A program made the position numbers and the translations under genes. From positions 862,092 to 926,091 of the forward strand of contig CABFPE010000117.1 in assembly GCA_900660155.1 (NCBI GenBank): DNA of 64,000 bases, given 5' to 3'. Shown piece by piece: positions 55,501-61,032 of this stretch (within the stretch, counting starts at the first letter, position 1; each line of letters begins with the position of its first letter). The stretch is from Hofstenia miamia. Lineage: Eukaryota; Xenacoelomorpha; Acoela; Hofsteniidae. The notes under the pieces were generated by a model. That model saw nothing but the letters and a program-made list of their open reading frames with translations. It did no database searches and was not told the origin of the DNA.

Positions 55501-58238
55501 TTCGCAAACTATGTTTCCCTATAGAGAATTAGAATATTGAAGGCTATGTGGATGACTGGGGGAGTAAGTTCTGTTCATGAATCTTACATTTCATTTTATA
55601 ATTTAAAATTTAGTACGATATGCGATTCCTCGTTATGCAAATGTATAGTTTGCAGCTAAATATTTATTTATTAACAAATTAAATATTATGTAAACTTGGG
55701 GATATTTTTACTGTTGTAATGACTGCTGCAAGCAAGAAGCAGTACAGAAACGTCACAAATTCTAAATATTTAATTTTATGAAATTAGCACATATAAAGTT
55801 TGTGTCTCTGTTTTAGGAAAATTAGTTATTTAAAACAAAAACCCTTTAACCCTATTTTACCTGGGTTCCAGAAACGTAAGGTATGATTTAATGTCAAACA
55901 AGTAATTCTCACAATGATTCTTAGCAAATATTCCAATTTTACAAATTTAACATTAAAGATTTTTTTAAATATGTTGATAAAAAAGTATACAAAATGTTGC
56001 AAAATTTATTAAACAATCGTAATAATTCTTAAAGGAGTTGAATTAAAAGTTATGGAATCAAGATGTAAATGTATTCGACAAAAATTAGATGATTTTTTAG
56101 AATTTATTAGAATGATAGTTTTGTAATATATTGAGAAACACGAAATCGCGAATTCGGGGATATTCTAGTTTTATTATTCATATTGGCGAAATTAGAGCAA
56201 ACAAAAGCTTAATCATTTCCTTAAATGCAGCCTGTACATTGCTGGTGGGGGGCTGCAGACCAAGAGTCGCTCCCTAGATCCGCTACTATTAAACCGAAAT
56301 AAAAATTTTCGCTAAATGCACTGCTCAATTAACTGGAAATAATATGAATTTGGTATCTCATTCAATAGCAATACACAATTGAAAACTTTACTTTTATAAT
56401 TTCACGAGAAAATAAAGGAATCACTAAATTTTAGCAGGGAAGTGTTCGACTAAAAGCACTAAGCAGTCGATGCAAAATAGACAAATCACATAGCAAAATG
56501 AAAGTAATGGCCACTCACAGATCAAAAAGATCTCCGTGGCGAGGAATGGAATAGCGATAAAATTTCACTCTCAAGAATTCATTTCCTTCCAAATTGCGCA
56601 ATAATTCAACAGACCTAGTTGCATCTGCACAAGGAAACAACGTGGGGACTTTCATTAATATTTTAAAATACTACCGAAACCACTATAAGGCTGGAGAATC
56701 AATAAGAAACCCCTTATAGCAACCTATAAGGCTATAAATGCAATAAAATTTTATAGTATCATATGTGAAATCACTAATTTAAAAGTGAAAATAAGATTGA
56801 TCATAAAAAGAATTATATTATTATGGTAGCGCAAAATGAGATAATTCAAATCAACACATTTCTGTATCACTACTTTAGAAAGTAGTGTCTACATAAAGCC
56901 AAAATAATGCTGACACTTTAGAAGTAAGATTAGGTATGTCACTAAACAGCTCTACCAAAACAACTACATTTGAAATTTTACAATAAAATCTTGCTGACAA
57001 ATAGGGTAAAAAATGTTATTGTCTATTCATTTTAAATAAGTAACTGAGTGCAATCTCATAAACATTTGATAATAAAAACGCACTTTGTCAAAATATTGCA
57101 CACAAAGTTTTATAAATACAAGTATAAAGCAATACCTCGGTAGTGATATTAGCGTCGGCTTTTTTAGATATGAGATATTTCACAATATCCACGCAGTTTT
57201 CTTGAGATGCCATATATAGCGGAGTGAAACCCATCTAAAACATAAAATGACAAAATTGAAATTGAATTATTAAGCGTTAATCTTCATAAGTAATTGAAAT
57301 TAACTGGGGATGGAAATAGATTATCAACACAAGTTAGTTGAAGGAAAAAACTACTATACAATTGGCCAAATATTAAATTATTCGAATAGAGTATGATATC
57401 TGATTGAATTATTGGCGTTTAAAGCAACTTGCCAATATTGAAGCATAGATCAATGCTTTAAAATAGTAGGAGTGGGGACTATATTTATGCAATTTCCCGA
57501 TTGATTTTTTATATGCAACTAACCGAGAAGATTTTACATAAGTTACAATTACAACTACGACTTTTAAGGAAAATTTCCGCTAAAACACCTGAAGGAGCCT
57601 CAACTTCATATAAACAACTGTAGCATACAGGGAGCAAGGAAATGAATAGAATACACAAGAACTTTCAATATATTATTACATTCAAATGAAAAATTGTCAA
57701 GACTGACTATATATTTAAATAAAAAGAAAAATTCCAAAACATTGCGTTATGCAAAATATAAACGATAGCATTGCCACTGGGAATGTACGCAAGTAAAATA
57801 GATATTACTAACCTCTGCTTTAGCATTAAGGTCTGCTCCATTATCAACTAAAAGTTGCACTATTTCTAGACGTCCACCCAGACAGGCAATGTGAAGAGCT
57901 GTATTACCCTTCTAAATAACACTTAATAATTCTAGTAAAATAATGTGAATTTAAAAATATCAATTTTTATATATTTCTAATATAATAAGATTAATGTTGC
58001 AAATAACGATTTTTATGCATCCTCTAAATTTTGAAATAAATTTTACATTGTAGTTAATTTCGAGTTGTTTTCGAAAATGTATATTTCTCGGTTATTTTAT
58101 CGTAATCAACACATAGATGTAGACTTGAAAAATACAAACTCTAGATTTTGCGTCGACGTGAATTTTCTGATCAAGTAAGTATTTACAAAGAGGTAGGTAG
58201 CCCTCTTTTACAGCCAAATGCAAAGCGGTGAGACCATT
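2285..58238 (-). CDS. ank: Ankyrin gene, 30 coding exons, 5' end outside window
   Basis: Ankyrins are membrane-skeleton adaptors: the repeat solenoid binds channels, transporters and adhesion molecules, and the ZU5-ZU5-UPA module binds spectrin. I assembled 30 exons by reading the minus strand, requiring AG acceptors, GT donors and phase continuity. The 4737 coding nt give 1578 residues plus TGA. Approximate order: 23 ANK repeats (1-745), linker (746-880), ZU5-1 (885-1010), ZU5-2 (1040-1190), UPA (1200-1345), death domain (1380-1465), tail (1466-1578). Repeat exons are mostly 99, 102 or 198 nt in phase 0, cut at repeat boundaries as in vertebrate ankyrin genes, and acceptors are nearly all TTTAG. 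The first exons (start codon and repeat 1) are not found. No giant exon lies between UPA and the death domain. Introns not listed separately are AT-rich with nothing recognisable. Identity is very secure; orthology to a particular vertebrate paralogue is not claimed. Confidence 0.96.
2890..3245 (-). mobile_element. Tc1-like transposase remnant
   Basis: On the minus strand one reads [11 protein letters not shown], the counterpart of the Tc1 GGGSIMVWGCF block. About 230 bp later comes [19 protein letters not shown], the counterpart of WPPQSPDLNPIENLW around the last catalytic acid. Frames shift and stops interrupt, so it is an old pseudogene in the last ankyrin intron. Its terminal repeats were not found. 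Confidence 0.7.
4049..4175 (-). CDS. ank: Ankyrin penultimate exon (C-terminal tail)
   Basis: A 127-nt phase-0 exon starting [20 protein letters not shown] and continuing [20 protein letters not shown]. The basic RIVR...DGTRK pattern resembles the IVRKYVSSEGTEKEE type of segment in vertebrate ankyrin C-termini. The acceptor is TATTTAG and the donor GTAGGA; one base is left to complete glycine with the last exon. It lies 19.8 kb from the previous exon. Confidence 0.82.
4295..4326. repeat. (TA)n microsatellite
   Basis: An uninterrupted run of TA dinucleotides about 30 bp long just inside the long ankyrin intron. Confidence 0.9.
4502..4532. repeat. (AT)n microsatellite
   Basis: A second AT dinucleotide run of about 30 bp, bordering the gag-like fossil that follows. 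Confidence 0.9.
4560..5000 (-). mobile_element. LTR-retrotransposon gag fossil (Ty3/gypsy-like)
   Basis: The minus strand carries a capsid-like segment with the order '[20 protein letters not shown]', '[14 protein letters not shown]' and a final Cys-containing helix. This matches the E..D.F...L..LA..C.F..L.DS.I.D.I..GI pattern of retrotransposon gag proteins. Only this part is recognisable; no LTRs or pol genes were seen. It is broken and old. Confidence 0.55.
5001..10019. other. Intron sequence, nothing recognisable
   Basis: AT-rich DNA within the 19.8-kb ankyrin intron. A minus-strand frame at 5803-6024 has a basic, protein-like composition but no family I recognise. A patch at 9120-9300 has low-complexity AAAGTGGAAAACCC words that resemble 15690-15730 in the inverted-repeat element. 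No tRNA or other gene seen. Confidence 0.5.
10020..11090 (+). mobile_element. LINE fragment with reverse transcriptase
   Basis: A 162-residue frame (10030-10518) has reverse transcriptase motif [13 protein letters not shown], motif B SGVPQG followed by FINDL, and a motif C that has become FADN instead of YADD, so the active site is lost. LYLGVQLD follows, as in Jockey/CR1-type elements. Downstream frames are heavily interrupted. It is 5'-truncated, with no endonuclease seen, and is on the opposite strand to the two LINEs that follow. Confidence 0.8.
11121..14262 (-). mobile_element. LINE copy A (CR1/L2-like, esterase-type ORF1)
   Basis: Read on the minus strand. ORF1 pieces (14262-13349) end in an SGNH-esterase-like block, [18 protein letters not shown]2 then begins with LNPGQILEE and [10 protein letters not shown], the start of the AP endonuclease; the rest of the endonuclease appears deleted. 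RT blocks follow: [61 protein letters not shown] and [10 protein letters not shown]. The tail piece [16 protein letters not shown] precedes the 3' terminus TTGCTTTGACTCT (complement of 11121-11133), shared with copy B. Several frameshifts and stops make it inactive. Confidence 0.88.
13349..14288 (-). pseudogene. ORF1 of LINE copy A, SGNH-hydrolase-like
   Basis: Overlapping minus-strand frames give a Ser/Pro-rich N-terminal part and an esterase-like part: [20 protein letters not shown], then [20 protein letters not shown] and SHQGL. The DGIHLS..G block is the last conserved block of SGNH esterases (Asp and His of the catalytic triad). CR1-like LINEs are known to carry an esterase ORF1. It ends LLPTPTYR at a stop. 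It is interrupted; the GDS block was not identified. Confidence 0.75.
14262..14280. repeat. (AAT/AAC)n 3'-tail microsatellite of LINE copy B
   Basis: AATAATAACAACAATAATA (14262-14280) directly follows the 3' terminus of copy B (AGAGTCAAAGCAA from 14281, as seen on the plus strand). Tandem trinucleotide tails are usual for CR1/L2-type LINEs. Confidence 0.65.
14281..15058 (-). mobile_element. LINE copy B, 3' part
   Basis: Same family and strand as copy A. The minus strand reads [17 protein letters not shown] (copy [18 protein letters not shown]), then [11 protein letters not shown], then [20 protein letters not shown] (copy [21 protein letters not shown]), and ends TTGCTTTGACTCT. It is cut at 15059 by an inserted inverted-repeat element; the LINE resumes at 17415. 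Confidence 0.85.
15059..15064. repeat. Target-site duplication, left copy (CCTAGA)
   Basis: CCTAGA lies immediately outside the left inverted repeat and is repeated at 17409-17414 outside the right one. The LINE flanks continue across the pair. Confidence 0.8.
15065..15238. repeat. Left terminal inverted repeat
   Basis: Pairs with 17236-17408. The shared stretch includes TTGATATTTTTTACCTTTGA, the CCTGGCGGGCATGGATATGA block and GACGTCATTGGAATATG. Part of its inner end (GCAATCTATTGTTGAAAATG) is repeated once more at about 15289-15308. Confidence 0.85.
15769..16060. repeat. Minisatellite, about 37-bp unit, spanning an assembly gap
   Basis: Units of the form CGTCGGAAAAGAAATGTAGG + TTACAAACGTGAAAAAA recur with small changes on both sides of a 122-base run of N (15840-15961). 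The true copy number is therefore unknown. Minus-strand frames through it, such as FVTYI(P/S)FPTFFH, are a by-product of the repeat. Confidence 0.8.
15840..15961. other. Assembly gap (122 N)
   Basis: A run of N inside the minisatellite; no sequence to interpret. Confidence 0.99.
17236..17408. repeat. Right terminal inverted repeat
   Basis: Reverse complement of 15065-15238 with few mismatches. It ends CTACT at 17408, followed by the duplicated CCTAGA. Confidence 0.85.
17409..17414. repeat. Target-site duplication, right copy (CCTAGA)
   Basis: Exact match to 15059-15064. Confidence 0.8.
17415..19640 (-). mobile_element. LINE copy B, 5' part (ORF1 end, endonuclease, RT)
   Basis: After the inserted element the minus strand resumes the LINE. 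ORF1 remnant at about 19240-19360 includes [14 protein letters not shown] (esterase block, copy [13 protein letters not shown]). Near 18940 is [11 protein letters not shown], the classic ORF2 opening, then [15 protein letters not shown]. The endonuclease SDH block, [16 protein letters not shown], is at about 18230-18300, followed by [22 protein letters not shown] motifs near 17460-17590 read [17 protein letters not shown] and YQFADDTCF. Copy B keeps more endonuclease than copy A but has lost part of the RT. It is inactive. Confidence 0.86.
19641..24011. other. Intron sequence, nothing recognisable
   Basis: AT-rich remainder of the long ankyrin intron. Minus-strand frames (for example 20562-20822 and 22701-22925) show no family motif. 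A TTTTCAG followed by a very short open frame at 22568-22587 is discussed among the rejected items. Confidence 0.5.
24012..24037 (-). CDS. ank: 26-nt ankyrin microexon in the C-terminal tail
   Basis: Twenty-six bases between acceptor ATTTTAG and consensus donor GTAAGT. The first two complete an arginine codon with the C left by the previous exon; the rest reads HLVNGSGD and ends in phase 0, as the next exon requires. It is the only sequence I found that fits both phases over the 22 kb between the death-domain and tail exons. Known family practice (short spliced tail exons in ankyrins) agrees, but the peptide has no recognisable motif. Confidence 0.72.
24038..26411. other. Ankyrin intron, nothing recognisable
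   Basis: AT-rich intron between the death-domain end exon and the 26-nt microexon. The plus-strand frame at 24722-24913 (63 codons) has no recognisable domain and no supporting context. Confidence 0.5.
26412..26564 (-). CDS. ank: Ankyrin exon 27 visible (end of death domain)
   Basis: A 153-nt exon completing a glycine codon, then [20 protein letters not shown], the last death-domain helix (vertebrate LEKALRKIGREDI). A less conserved stretch follows, ending RFKDIEG with one base (C) before donor GTACGT. Confidence 0.94.
26678..26975 (-). CDS. ank: Ankyrin exon 26 visible (death domain)
   Basis: A 298-nt phase-0 exon starting [20 protein letters not shown], then the death domain [20 protein letters not shown] and [11 protein letters not shown]. 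It matches the vertebrate IAEELGLDWTELARELGFS and LWLEREGKNAT segments. The IDESRP opening directly follows UPA, so no giant exon is interposed. Confidence 0.96.
27595..28710 (+). mobile_element. mariner transposon, inactive, in the UPA-death-domain intron
   Basis: Terminal inverted repeats TACTTGGCGCGGTCAAAAGG (left) and TACTTAGTGCGTCAAAAAAG (complement of the right end) enclose 1116 bp, with TA at each outer edge as in the Tc1/mariner TA duplication. Inside, on the plus strand, are mariner pieces: [20 protein letters not shown] from the DNA-binding half, [20 protein letters not shown] after a frame change, then [10 protein letters not shown] and [11 protein letters not shown] near the C-terminus. 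Stops and frameshifts make it inactive, and at 1.1 kb it is shorter than a full mariner (about 1.3 kb). Confidence 0.85.
27776..28640 (+). pseudogene. mariner transposase pseudogene
   Basis: The first frame (27776-28105) keeps the helix-turn-helix linker ahead of the GRP motif ([17 protein letters not shown]). The middle and C-terminal parts lie in other frames. In the last catalytic segment (normally YSPDLAPSDYFLF) the motif reads YSLDFNLG and is then disrupted, so activity is lost. It is oriented opposite to the ankyrin gene. Confidence 0.8.
28756..29025 (-). CDS. ank: Ankyrin exon 25 visible (UPA domain)
   Basis: A 270-nt phase-0 exon starting [20 protein letters not shown], with [20 protein letters not shown] and [13 protein letters not shown] packs against the two ZU5 domains in the ZU5-ZU5-UPA-death-domain supermodule. 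The donor is GTAACA, and the right end of a mariner element lies 45 bp beyond the exon edge in the intron. Confidence 0.97.
29098..29259 (-). CDS. ank: Ankyrin exon 24 visible (start of UPA)
   Basis: A 162-nt phase-0 exon: [20 protein letters not shown], then [20 protein letters not shown] and [22 protein letters not shown] and FCMTDDK(V)DKTLE are ankyrin-specific blocks. The donor is GTAAAA. Confidence 0.97.
29572..29904 (-). CDS. ank: Ankyrin exon 23 visible (ZU5-2)
   Basis: A 333-nt phase-0 exon, the longest in the gene. It includes [31 protein letters not shown] and [16 protein letters not shown](L/V/I)[10 protein letters not shown] is near-invariant in ankyrins. It ends YSE before donor GTTTAT. 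Confidence 0.97.
30446..30657 (-). CDS. ank: Ankyrin exon 22 visible (start of ZU5-2)
   Basis: A 212-nt exon: [20 protein letters not shown], then [20 protein letters not shown], ending [15 protein letters not shown]. It matches the vertebrate RIITKDFPQYFAVVSRI and IGPEGGVLSSTVVPQ segments. The donor is GTATTA. Confidence 0.96.
31130..31290 (-). CDS. ank: Ankyrin exon 21 visible (end of ZU5-1)
   Basis: A 161-nt exon: [20 protein letters not shown], then [12 protein letters not shown]. It matches vertebrate [20 protein letters not shown] and LRSENG. It starts with one base completing glycine and ends with one base before donor GTTAGT. Confidence 0.96.
31524..31748 (-). CDS. ank: Ankyrin exon 20 visible (ZU5-1, spectrin-binding domain)
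   Basis: A 225-nt exon: [40 protein letters not shown], then [20 protein letters not shown]. This is the first ZU5 domain, which binds beta-spectrin. Vertebrate ankyrins have VDARGGAMRGCRH at this spot, and the DAR triplet is known to be needed for spectrin binding; here it reads DAK, a conservative change. Confidence 0.97.
31978..32144 (-). CDS. ank: Ankyrin exon 19 visible (linker into ZU5-1)
   Basis: A 167-nt phase-0 exon starting [20 protein letters not shown] and ending SAQAG with two bases of the next glycine. It is Ser/Thr-rich linker. The donor is GTTTGT, weak, chosen because it alone restores the frame of the ZU5 exon. Confidence 0.83.
32985..33133 (-). CDS. ank: Ankyrin exon 18 visible (linker)
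   Basis: A 149-nt exon that starts with two bases completing the previous codon, then [20 protein letters not shown], and ends at a consensus donor GTATGT after LTT. It is poorly conserved linker; the assignment rests on splice sites and phase on both sides. Confidence 0.85.
33178..33259 (-). CDS. ank: Ankyrin exon 17 visible (acidic linker)
   Basis: An 82-nt exon reading [20 protein letters not shown] and ending EPEEE, one base short of a valine codon. It is an acidic segment between the repeats and ZU5-1. It was assigned by splice phase, donor GTAATC and acceptor ATTTAG, with no strong family motif of its own. Confidence 0.85.
33532..33633 (-). CDS. ank: Ankyrin exon 16 visible (repeat 24, end of solenoid)
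   Basis: A 102-nt phase-0 exon starting [20 protein letters not shown]. The AIAKRL(G/N)(Y/F)I segment is the diagnostic last repeat of ankyrins. The donor is GTAAGT. The two exons that follow are an acidic linker. Confidence 0.95.
34255..34415 (-). CDS. ank: Ankyrin exon 15 visible (end of repeat 22, repeat 23)
   Basis: A 161-nt exon beginning with two bases that complete an asparagine codon: [20 protein letters not shown], then [20 protein letters not shown]. It matches vertebrate [20 protein letters not shown]. The donor is GTAAGA. Confidence 0.95.
34773..34911 (-). CDS. ank: Ankyrin exon 14 visible (repeat 21, start of 22)
   Basis: A 139-nt exon: [20 protein letters not shown], then [12 protein letters not shown], with one base left over. 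The AAQEDRV signature is that of vertebrate [20 protein letters not shown]. The donor is GTAAGT. Confidence 0.95.
36468..36665 (-). CDS. ank: Ankyrin exon 13 visible (repeats 19-20)
   Basis: A 198-nt phase-0 exon: [20 protein letters not shown], then [20 protein letters not shown], ending PEIKSP. It matches vertebrate [16 protein letters not shown]. The donor is GTAGGT. Confidence 0.96.
36895..37092 (-). CDS. ank: Ankyrin exon 12 visible (repeats 17-18)
   Basis: A 198-nt phase-0 exon: [20 protein letters not shown], then [20 protein letters not shown], matching vertebrate KGFTPLHVAAKYGK and [20 protein letters not shown]. The donor is GTAATC. Confidence 0.96.
37257..37480 (-). CDS. ank: Ankyrin exon 11 visible (repeats 15-16)
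   Basis: A 224-nt exon that completes a glycine codon and reads [20 protein letters not shown], then [20 protein letters not shown]. These match the vertebrate DDQTPLHISARLG and SGYTPLHLSAREGH repeats. The donor is GTAATT and the acceptor GTTTAG. Confidence 0.95.
38455..38578 (-). CDS. ank: Ankyrin exon 10 visible (end of repeat 13, repeat 14)
   Basis: A 124-nt exon starting in phase 0 with [16 protein letters not shown], then [20 protein letters not shown]. It leaves one base (G) to complete a glycine with the next exon. It corresponds to the vertebrate RGETALHMAARSGQ repeat. The donor is GTAACA. Confidence 0.93.
39446..39592 (-). CDS. ank: Ankyrin exon 9 visible (repeat 12 and start of 13)
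   Basis: A 147-nt phase-0 exon: [20 protein letters not shown], then [16 protein letters not shown]. It ends in mid-repeat with donor GTATGA; the rest of repeat 13 opens the next exon with [16 protein letters not shown]. Confidence 0.94.
40131..40328 (-). CDS. ank: Ankyrin exon 8 visible (repeats 10-11)
   Basis: A 198-nt phase-0 double-repeat exon: [20 protein letters not shown], then [20 protein letters not shown], ending PNPKAV. The AAQGDH and ANPN(A/P)KA signatures are those of canonical ankyrin repeats 10 and 11. The donor is GTGAGT. Confidence 0.96.
40329..42999. other. Ankyrin intron, nothing recognisable
   Basis: A 2.7-kb intron between repeat-9 and repeat-10 exons. A GC-richer patch near 41255-41310 and a spot near 42340-42430 may be old transposon debris, but no frame, terminal repeat or RNA structure can be defended. 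Confidence 0.45.
43000..43101 (-). CDS. ank: Ankyrin exon 7 visible (repeat 9)
   Basis: A 102-nt phase-0 exon starting [20 protein letters not shown], the counterpart of vertebrate DGLTPLHCGARSGH. The acceptor is TTTAG and the donor GTAAGT. Confidence 0.95.
44239..44728. mobile_element. hAT MITE, 490 bp, in an ankyrin intron
   Basis: It begins TAGAGATGTGTGCGGTGCGG and ends with the complement of TAGAAATGAGCGCGGCACAGG: imperfect hAT-type termini matching at 14 of the first 20 positions. It is flanked by 8-bp CTTCATAG (44231-44238) and CTTCAGAG (44729-44736), a target duplication with one mismatch. The inner flanks hold many GCGGT words in both orientations (such as GCGGTGGTTAGCGGTAA), like the subterminal binding sites of hAT elements. 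No coding capacity. Confidence 0.8.
45550..45648 (-). CDS. ank: Ankyrin exon 6 visible (repeat 8)
   Basis: A 99-nt phase-0 exon starting [20 protein letters not shown], matching vertebrate DITPLHVASKRGN. The acceptor is TATTTAG and the donor the consensus GTAAGT. Confidence 0.95.
47617..48151. mobile_element. 535-bp inverted-repeat DNA element (MITE)
   Basis: The left end TACCGTATTTACCCGTGTAT continues AAGCCGCAC, and the right end is its inverse with one change near the tip (TACTGTATTTACCC on the complement). Within each end a GGGTGCGGCTTATCTAC word appears in the same orientation (about 47683 and 48104). The TA at each edge could be a 2-bp target duplication. No transposase. The superfamily is not certain; similar ATAAGCCGC termini are widespread in animals. 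Confidence 0.75.
48744..48758 (-). CDS. ank: Possible 15-nt ankyrin microexon
   Basis: Fifteen nucleotides, GGACACTCTGGTAAG (GHSGK), sit between an acceptor GATTTAG and a consensus donor GTATGT. They are in phase 0, so inclusion would add five residues in the loop between repeats 7 and 8 (after VAASK, before EGITPLH) without changing frame. The acceptor has the same TTTAG form as the gene's other exons. Such a short match can arise by chance in a 5.4-kb intron, and the gene reads through without it, so this is a tentative alternative exon. It is not counted in the 30. Confidence 0.3.
48759..51081. other. Ankyrin intron (part), nothing recognisable
   Basis: AT-rich DNA on the 5' side of the possible microexon. 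GC-richer stretches at 49020-49140 and 49760-50060 look like decayed repeats but show no frame or termini that I can name. Confidence 0.4.
51082..51183 (-). CDS. ank: Ankyrin exon 5 visible (repeat 7)
   Basis: A 102-nt phase-0 exon starting [20 protein letters not shown] and ending VDVAASK. The acceptor is TTTAG and the donor GTAGGT. The following intron is about 5.4 kb and contains a possible microexon and the 47617-48151 transposon. Confidence 0.95.
52372..52557 (-). CDS. ank: Ankyrin exon 4 visible (repeats 5-6)
   Basis: A 186-nt phase-0 exon starting [20 protein letters not shown], followed by [20 protein letters not shown] and [10 protein letters not shown]. These are the diagnostic [12 protein letters not shown] and LPAL(H/L) segments of ankyrin. 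It has the odd 62-codon length that this repeat pair also has in vertebrates. The donor is GTAATG. Confidence 0.97.
52558..57135. other. Largest intron in the repeat-encoding part, nothing recognisable
   Basis: A 4.6-kb AT-rich intron between the repeat-4 and repeat-5/6 exons. Patches at 55200-55280 and 56235-56285 are GC-richer and repeat-like. No transposase, tRNA or exon with matching phase was found. Confidence 0.4.
57136..57234 (-). CDS. ank: Ankyrin exon 3 visible (repeat 4)
   Basis: A 99-nt phase-0 exon starting [20 protein letters not shown], the counterpart of vertebrate [13 protein letters not shown]. The acceptor is TTTTAG and the donor GTATTG. Confidence 0.95.
57813..57911 (-). 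CDS. ank: Ankyrin exon 2 visible (repeat 3)
   Basis: A 99-nt phase-0 exon starting [20 protein letters not shown]. This is the hallmark KGNTALHIA of canonical repeat 3. The acceptor is ATTTAG and the donor GTTAGT. Confidence 0.95.
58140..58238 (-). CDS. ank: Ankyrin exon 1 of those visible (repeat 2 of the canonical 24)
   Basis: This 99-nt phase-0 exon reads [20 protein letters not shown] and continues to KSR. It aligns with canonical repeat 2, which in vertebrates starts NGLNALHLASKEG. The acceptor is CTGTTTAG and the donor is GTTTGT, which is weak but in phase with the next exon. The preceding repeat-1 exon is not found in the window. Confidence 0.93.
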
Positions 58239-61032
58239 CTAAACAGAAATAGTTAGTCTTCGAAAGACATCCCTAATGATCATTACACAAACATTTTTCC
58301 AAACATATTTATAGGTGCAGCTTATTCTGAAAAGCACATAATTTAGAACGCTAAAACACAAACTTTAAAACCTTTTGCTTAGTATGCACAACATACATAG
58401 CAGGGAAACAGCTGCGATGAATTCAGCTGATTTACATATAAAGTGGGAATAAGGCATCAAGGAAAATATTTTATAATATACAAACAACATATTGTTTAGG
58501 GTAAGGGCTGTGTGAACGCATAACTATTAAAACTTTAAAAACAAATGGTTCTTAAATTGGAAATTTCTTTGATTAAAAATAGTCATATATACAGTTGCAC
58601 TATTTTTGGAGTATTGTAGTATGTAAGCATTTGCATGTAGTAACCCAATTGTGATAGTGGGACTAACTCAAAGGATCACATATTATATTATAGTGTTTGC
58701 GTGAAATTGCGAATTTATACTGTAGAAAATTACTCTTAAAAACCATTATATTTTTATCAACTGCCAACCCTCTCATTAGGAAAATTCCAATAAAAGGTAA
58801 AGTATAGCATCGAACACTTAAAATAATTGAACACTTGCAAAATGGAAATTTATTGAAATTAAAATAATTTATTTTTTGTAGGCTAACGCACAAATCTGAT
58901 TTTAAAAAATTAAGAAACTGACAACCGGTGATACTTCATCATAAATTTCAATGCAAACGCATTCGAAATATGATTTCTACATAGGCGATTAGTAAAGGCA
59001 AACAGACTGTCAACTGCAATTTCAAGAATGGTATGTGTACACTACGTCCAATTTGTTTAGTCAACTGCACATTTTCATATTATTTGGAGAACCGTTATAA
59101 TAGATAATGCAGCGTAGTTAAAAATTTAGCCACTTCTATGTTTGTATATTTTGAAATTTGAATATAAATAAATATTTAATGTTTCTTAAATGTATTGTTA
59201 GTGATTAACGAACATGTCACAAAGAATATGGTAAAAAAGCGTTTACAAGAGCCCTAACTGAGAATAAGTGCGATATTTTATGCAAATTGGAGGTTACAGG
59301 CGCGTTATACTTCCCCACCTTCAATTAATATGTACAAATCGCCTAATATAGCTTAATTTACACGACATTTGCATTATAGAATTCTATGTTGAGGACTTAA
59401 TTTAACATATCCTGAACATTCCATTAGCGTTTCAAGATCATTTGCATTCCTGCATAAGATGAATAGCGGTTTCAATCTGAAGCCAATTAAAATTTTGAGA
59501 TTCTTCCAGGCAATGTATTTTATGGGCAATTAATATTATTACCCAATTTCTTGTTCATTCAATACTTCTGTATGCGAAGATTGATAACTTTTTCAAAAGC
59601 AATTAACGTCCTGGTCTATGCTGAAAATAAGATATTTACTACTTGCAAGATATTCTTAATTTAAACTTCTCAAAACTCACGATTTATCTGGATACAAAAT
59701 TCTTAACTCCGTTTTCTTCAAAATTTGGTGGTTTACATGGCTGTGATCATTAGCAATCCAGTTAAAAGCTGGAATCAGTCAGAACCATCTAATACAAAGC
59801 ACGCTCATTTGTGAAGATAACGTCAAAAACAATTTGAATCCTCCTTCCTTATGTTTAGAGAATGATGGCTGGCAGCTGATATTTGTTTTATAATAGCAAA
59901 TTATTACCACGGGTTCAATTCTTGCTTCAACTTTTGTATTATTGTTTACAAATGCTTTTATTGCTTTTATCGTTCTGTAGCATCGATCCAGTTTTTTCAA
60001 ATATTACTTGGAGGTGAAAACAAAAGCAAGCTGAATCACAATGCCTTCTTCTCTATAGTATTTGCATACTTTTTGTCACTCATATTCGGAATTTTAACTT
60101 TGAAAACGGATGCTTCCAGTTCAGTACTTAACAAAATGATGACGAACATTAAGGTGGTAAGAGAATATTTAAAAACTTCCCGAAAAACGAATAATTTAAA
60201 ATGGTTTAGATCTGCAAGCTAATATCGGATACAATAGGGTCTTATCTGAATGAGTCGGAGCTTAATTTTCAACCTAAAGATAATATAAAGCACACCGTAG
60301 GGTATTGTATTCATTATGCAATACACAAAACAATGATGTTAATAATATAATAGACCAACTAGCGATTGTAAGCAAAATGTATATAAATGAATTTATATAC
60401 CCCACAATTAAAATTTAAGCAAAGTAAACACTTATTTAACGTAAAGTAATTTATAATGTCAATGCTTGTTAAGTTTACATTGCGGAGAATCGATATTTTA
60501 ACGTTTTCCAAAAGCTTATAAATGAAAATTGAGTTGTATAAACAAAGTGAATACAGCGTTATGTACACATCGAATTCATGAATTACACTGGAAAACACTC
60601 ATTTTGTTGCATGGGTAATTTTCATTGTTTCCACCTAATTTGACCTCACCGATTCCAAATCTGAAGCCCGTTTTTCGTCCAGTGCTCTAGTTTTTCCGTA
60701 ATCGGTGTTTTGATTTTTTGCAAATTCATAATGTACAGTACTACTGCTACACTACTGACAAATTGGCGATTTTCAATTATAGCAACTTAACCTTATATCT
60801 TATAAATGAACTAAATTTTACACTGATATCTACTGATACGGTAGCCTATAATTGATTTATAGTATTCATTTACTAAATAAAACGAATGTAATACGGATAC
60901 ATTTATTATTTCACAAGTATTCATATGCATATGTGAATACAACTATAGAATGAGCCCAACAAACATAGGCGCATGTGCAGTACAGTACAATTGGATCAGA
61001 AGGGCTAATTAAGAAGTGTGAAAATTTTCTGA
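58239..61032. other. Upstream intron or 5' region of ankyrin, nothing recognisable
   Basis: No exon matching ankyrin repeat 1 could be found on the minus strand here. AT-rich, with short unsupported frames only. Confidence 0.4.
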
